Origin: Verrucomicrobiota bacterium
GTDB lineage: Bacteria > Verrucomicrobiota > Verrucomicrobiia > Chthoniobacterales > UBA10450
Length of the DNA: 7,590 nt
Direction of reading: 5' to 3'
Assembly: GCA_003219925.1 (NCBI GenBank)
Contig: QHQU01000108.1
Span: forward strand, 1 to 7,590
Each line of letters opens with the position of its first letter. Position 1 is the stretch's first letter. Below are positions 6,146 to 7,590 of the stretch, one piece after another. Below the pieces are notes generated by a model. That model saw nothing but the letters and a program-made list of their open reading frames with translations, made no database searches and was not told where the DNA came from. Made by a program: the position numbers and the translations under genes.

Positions 6146-6221
6146 CGCGGCTCGACGGAGTCTCGCCCTACCAATGCGTGCTGGCGAAGATTTTACTGGT
6201 AGGGCGACGCTCTGCGGAGCC
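6146..6221. repeat. 76-base hairpin repeat, copy 2
   Basis: This copy lies 25 bases after the protease stop and 67 bases before purD, in the same orientation as copy 1 (4911-4986), with five substitutions. The 11-base core stem is intact: TCGCCCTACCA (6163-6173) with TGGTAGGGCGA (6197-6207). It may act as a terminator-like hairpin, but no T-run follows. The rest of the gap (6122-6288) shows nothing else I can identify. Confidence 0.85.
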
Positions 6222-6288
6222 ACCATGTCCTTCTAGACGCTCCCCGGCGAACTTGTTTTTCATTGGTAGCTGACGCACGCTCGCCCCT

Positions 6289-7560
6289 GTGAAGATTCTC
6301 GTCGTCGGCAGCGGAGGCCGCGAGCATGCACTGGTGTGGAAGCTGGCGCAATCGCCCGATGCCGATCGCATTTACTGCGCGCCCGGGAATGCCGGTACCG
6401 AAGGAGTTGGCGAAAACGTTCCGATTCCGACAAACGATCTGCCGAAGCTCGCGCGTTTTGCCAAAGAAAACCGGATTGATCTCACCGTTATCGGACCGGA
6501 TAACCAGCTTGCGGCCGGGATTGTCGATTTGTTCGAGGCGGAAGGGCTGCGTGTTTTCGGCCCAGACAAAAAGGCGGCGCAATTGGAAGCTTCGAAGATT
6601 TTCGCCAAGGAATTGATGAGCGCAGAGAAAATTCCAACTGCACACGCGCGCATGTTTTCATCCAGTGCGGAGGCGCTGAATTACTGTGATGAGGTCGCGC
6701 TCCCAGTCGTCATCAAGGCGGACGGACTAGCCCTTGGTAAAGGTGTAATTATCGCGCATGATCGTGCGGACGCGCGCCAGGCGGTTCGCTCGATGATGGA
6801 AGAGCGCGCTTTTGGGGAGGCTGGCCGGCGCATCATCATCGAGGAATGTTTGCGTGGAAGCGAGTGCTCAGTGCACGCGCTCGTTAGCGGAAAATCGTTT
6901 CGCATGCTTGCAACTGCGCGCGATCACAAGCGGGCTCTCGATGACGACCTGGGTCCGAATACCGGAGGCATGGGTGCAGTCAGTCCGGCGGACAATTGGA
7001 ACGCGGCGCGCGAACGCGAATTCACCGGCTCGATCATGCAGCCGTTGCTGGAAGGGCTAACGAGAAATGGAACGATGTTTCGCGGTCTTCTTTTTCCGGG
7101 ATTGATGATCACGCAGCAGGAGTTGCGCGTGCTGGAATTCAATTGCCGATTTGGCGATCCGGAAACGCAGGCCATCTTGCCACGAATGAGATCGGATCTG
7201 CTTCCATTATTAATCGCGACGATTGAAGGCGGGCTCGAAAATGTGGCAATTGAATTCGATTCGCGAGTTGCGGTAACAGTAATCCTTGCCTCGGGTGGCT
7301 ATCCGGGAAAATACGAGACCGGAAAACCAATCGCAGGATTGGAAAATGCGGCGCAGTTAGCGGACGTGCAGATTTTTCACGCGGGGACGAAACAGCAGGA
7401 TGGAAAGACGATGACATCCGGCGGTCGGGTACTGGCAATCACAGCGTTGGGTGACTCGGTCGAACAAGCACGCGAGCGTGCCTACGCTGCCATCAACCAA
7501 ATTCATTTCGATGGCTGCCATTTCCGGCGCGATATTGCTCTGCGCCCCCCTGACACATAG
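6289..7560 (+). CDS. purD: Phosphoribosylamine--glycine ligase (GARS)
   Basis: PurD joins phosphoribosylamine and glycine using ATP to make GAR, the second step of de novo purine synthesis, in the cytoplasm. The 423 residues match the family length (about 430). The N-terminal domain opens with KILVVGSGGREHAL (2-15), followed by CAPGNAGTE. The ATP-grasp domain shows PVVIKADGLALGKGVII, the DHKRALDDDLGPNTGGMGA signature (212-230) and EFNCRFGDPETQ (283-294) with metal and ATP ligands. The C-terminal domain includes VILASGGYPGKY and ends with the usual small helical segment. The start is a GTG at 6289, which places the glycine-rich motif at the correct distance; no good Shine-Dalgarno sequence is visible. 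The 76-base repeat copy 2 lies 67 bases upstream, so it is probably transcribed separately from the protease gene. Another gene may start just beyond, since an ATG occurs at 7577. Confidence 0.97.
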   Translation: MKILVVGSGGREHALVWKLAQSPDADRIYCAPGNAGTEGVGENVPIPTNDLPKLARFAKENRIDLTVIGPDNQLAAGIVDLFEAEGLRVFGPDKKAAQLEASKIFAKELMSAEKIPTAHARMFSSSAEALNYCDEVALPVVIKADGLALGKGVIIAHDRADARQAVRSMMEERAFGEAGRRIIIEECLRGSECSVHALVSGKSFRMLATARDHKRALDDDLGPNTGGMGAVSPADNWNAAREREFTGSIMQPLLEGLTRNGTMFRGLLFPGLMITQQELRVLEFNCRFGDPETQAILPRMRSDLLPLLIATIEGGLENVAIEFDSRVAVTVILASGGYPGKYETGKPIAGLENAAQLADVQIFHAGTKQQDGKTMTSGGRVLAITALGDSVEQARERAYAAINQIHFDGCHFRRDIALRPPDT

Positions 7561-7590
7561 AGTCTGCGCCCGTCGGATGAAGACAAAAAC

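Noticed and set aside
7577..7590. ATG reading MKTKN at the right edge, possible start of the next gene
   Set aside because: Only five codons are visible. A purine gene could follow purD, but there is not enough sequence to call one.

Overview
The window holds eight recognisable genes and one fragment-free chromosomal layout that looks like ordinary housekeeping and envelope DNA from a GC-rich, Gram-negative-type bacterium. The TolQ/TolR/TonB-type energy-transducing genes imply an outer membrane. The style of the proteins and the intergenic repeats (GTCATCCTGAGC-type inverted repeats, short tandem hairpins, TCGCCCTACCA hairpins) suggest an uncultured soil Verrucomicrobiota, perhaps Chthoniobacterales-like. 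That taxonomic guess is inference from memory of such genomes, not a search result.

Layout, left to right. (1) The 3' part of lgt (prolipoprotein diacylglyceryl transferase) runs off the left edge. (2) A 247-base gap holds a GTCATCCTGAGC inverted repeat and then four short hairpins in tandem. (3) A three-gene plus-strand cluster follows: a TolQ/ExbB proton channel, a TolR/ExbD partner and a TonB/TolA-like periplasm-spanning protein. They should form an inner-membrane complex that uses the proton gradient to do work at the outer membrane. A second repeat sits between the first two genes. (4) A 133-base multi-branched inverted repeat lies between the TonB gene and a convergent minus-strand pair. 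(5) That pair is a LigC-type ATP-dependent DNA ligase and, upstream of it on the same strand, a conserved gene of unknown function. (6) Divergent from that pair is a plus-strand HtrA-like serine protease with one PDZ domain and no visible signal peptide, bracketed by two direct copies of a 76-base hairpin repeat. (7) purD, the second enzyme of purine biosynthesis, closes the window.

The genes are of familiar kinds. The most notable signal is between them. All six intergenic gaps longer than 100 bases contain inverted-repeat DNA. In three cases (lgt, tonB-like, ligase) the stop codon lies inside the arm of a repeat, and a fourth gene (tolQ-like) stops two bases before one. I found no RNA gene, CRISPR array, transposase or phage gene, and no convincing new multi-gene system.
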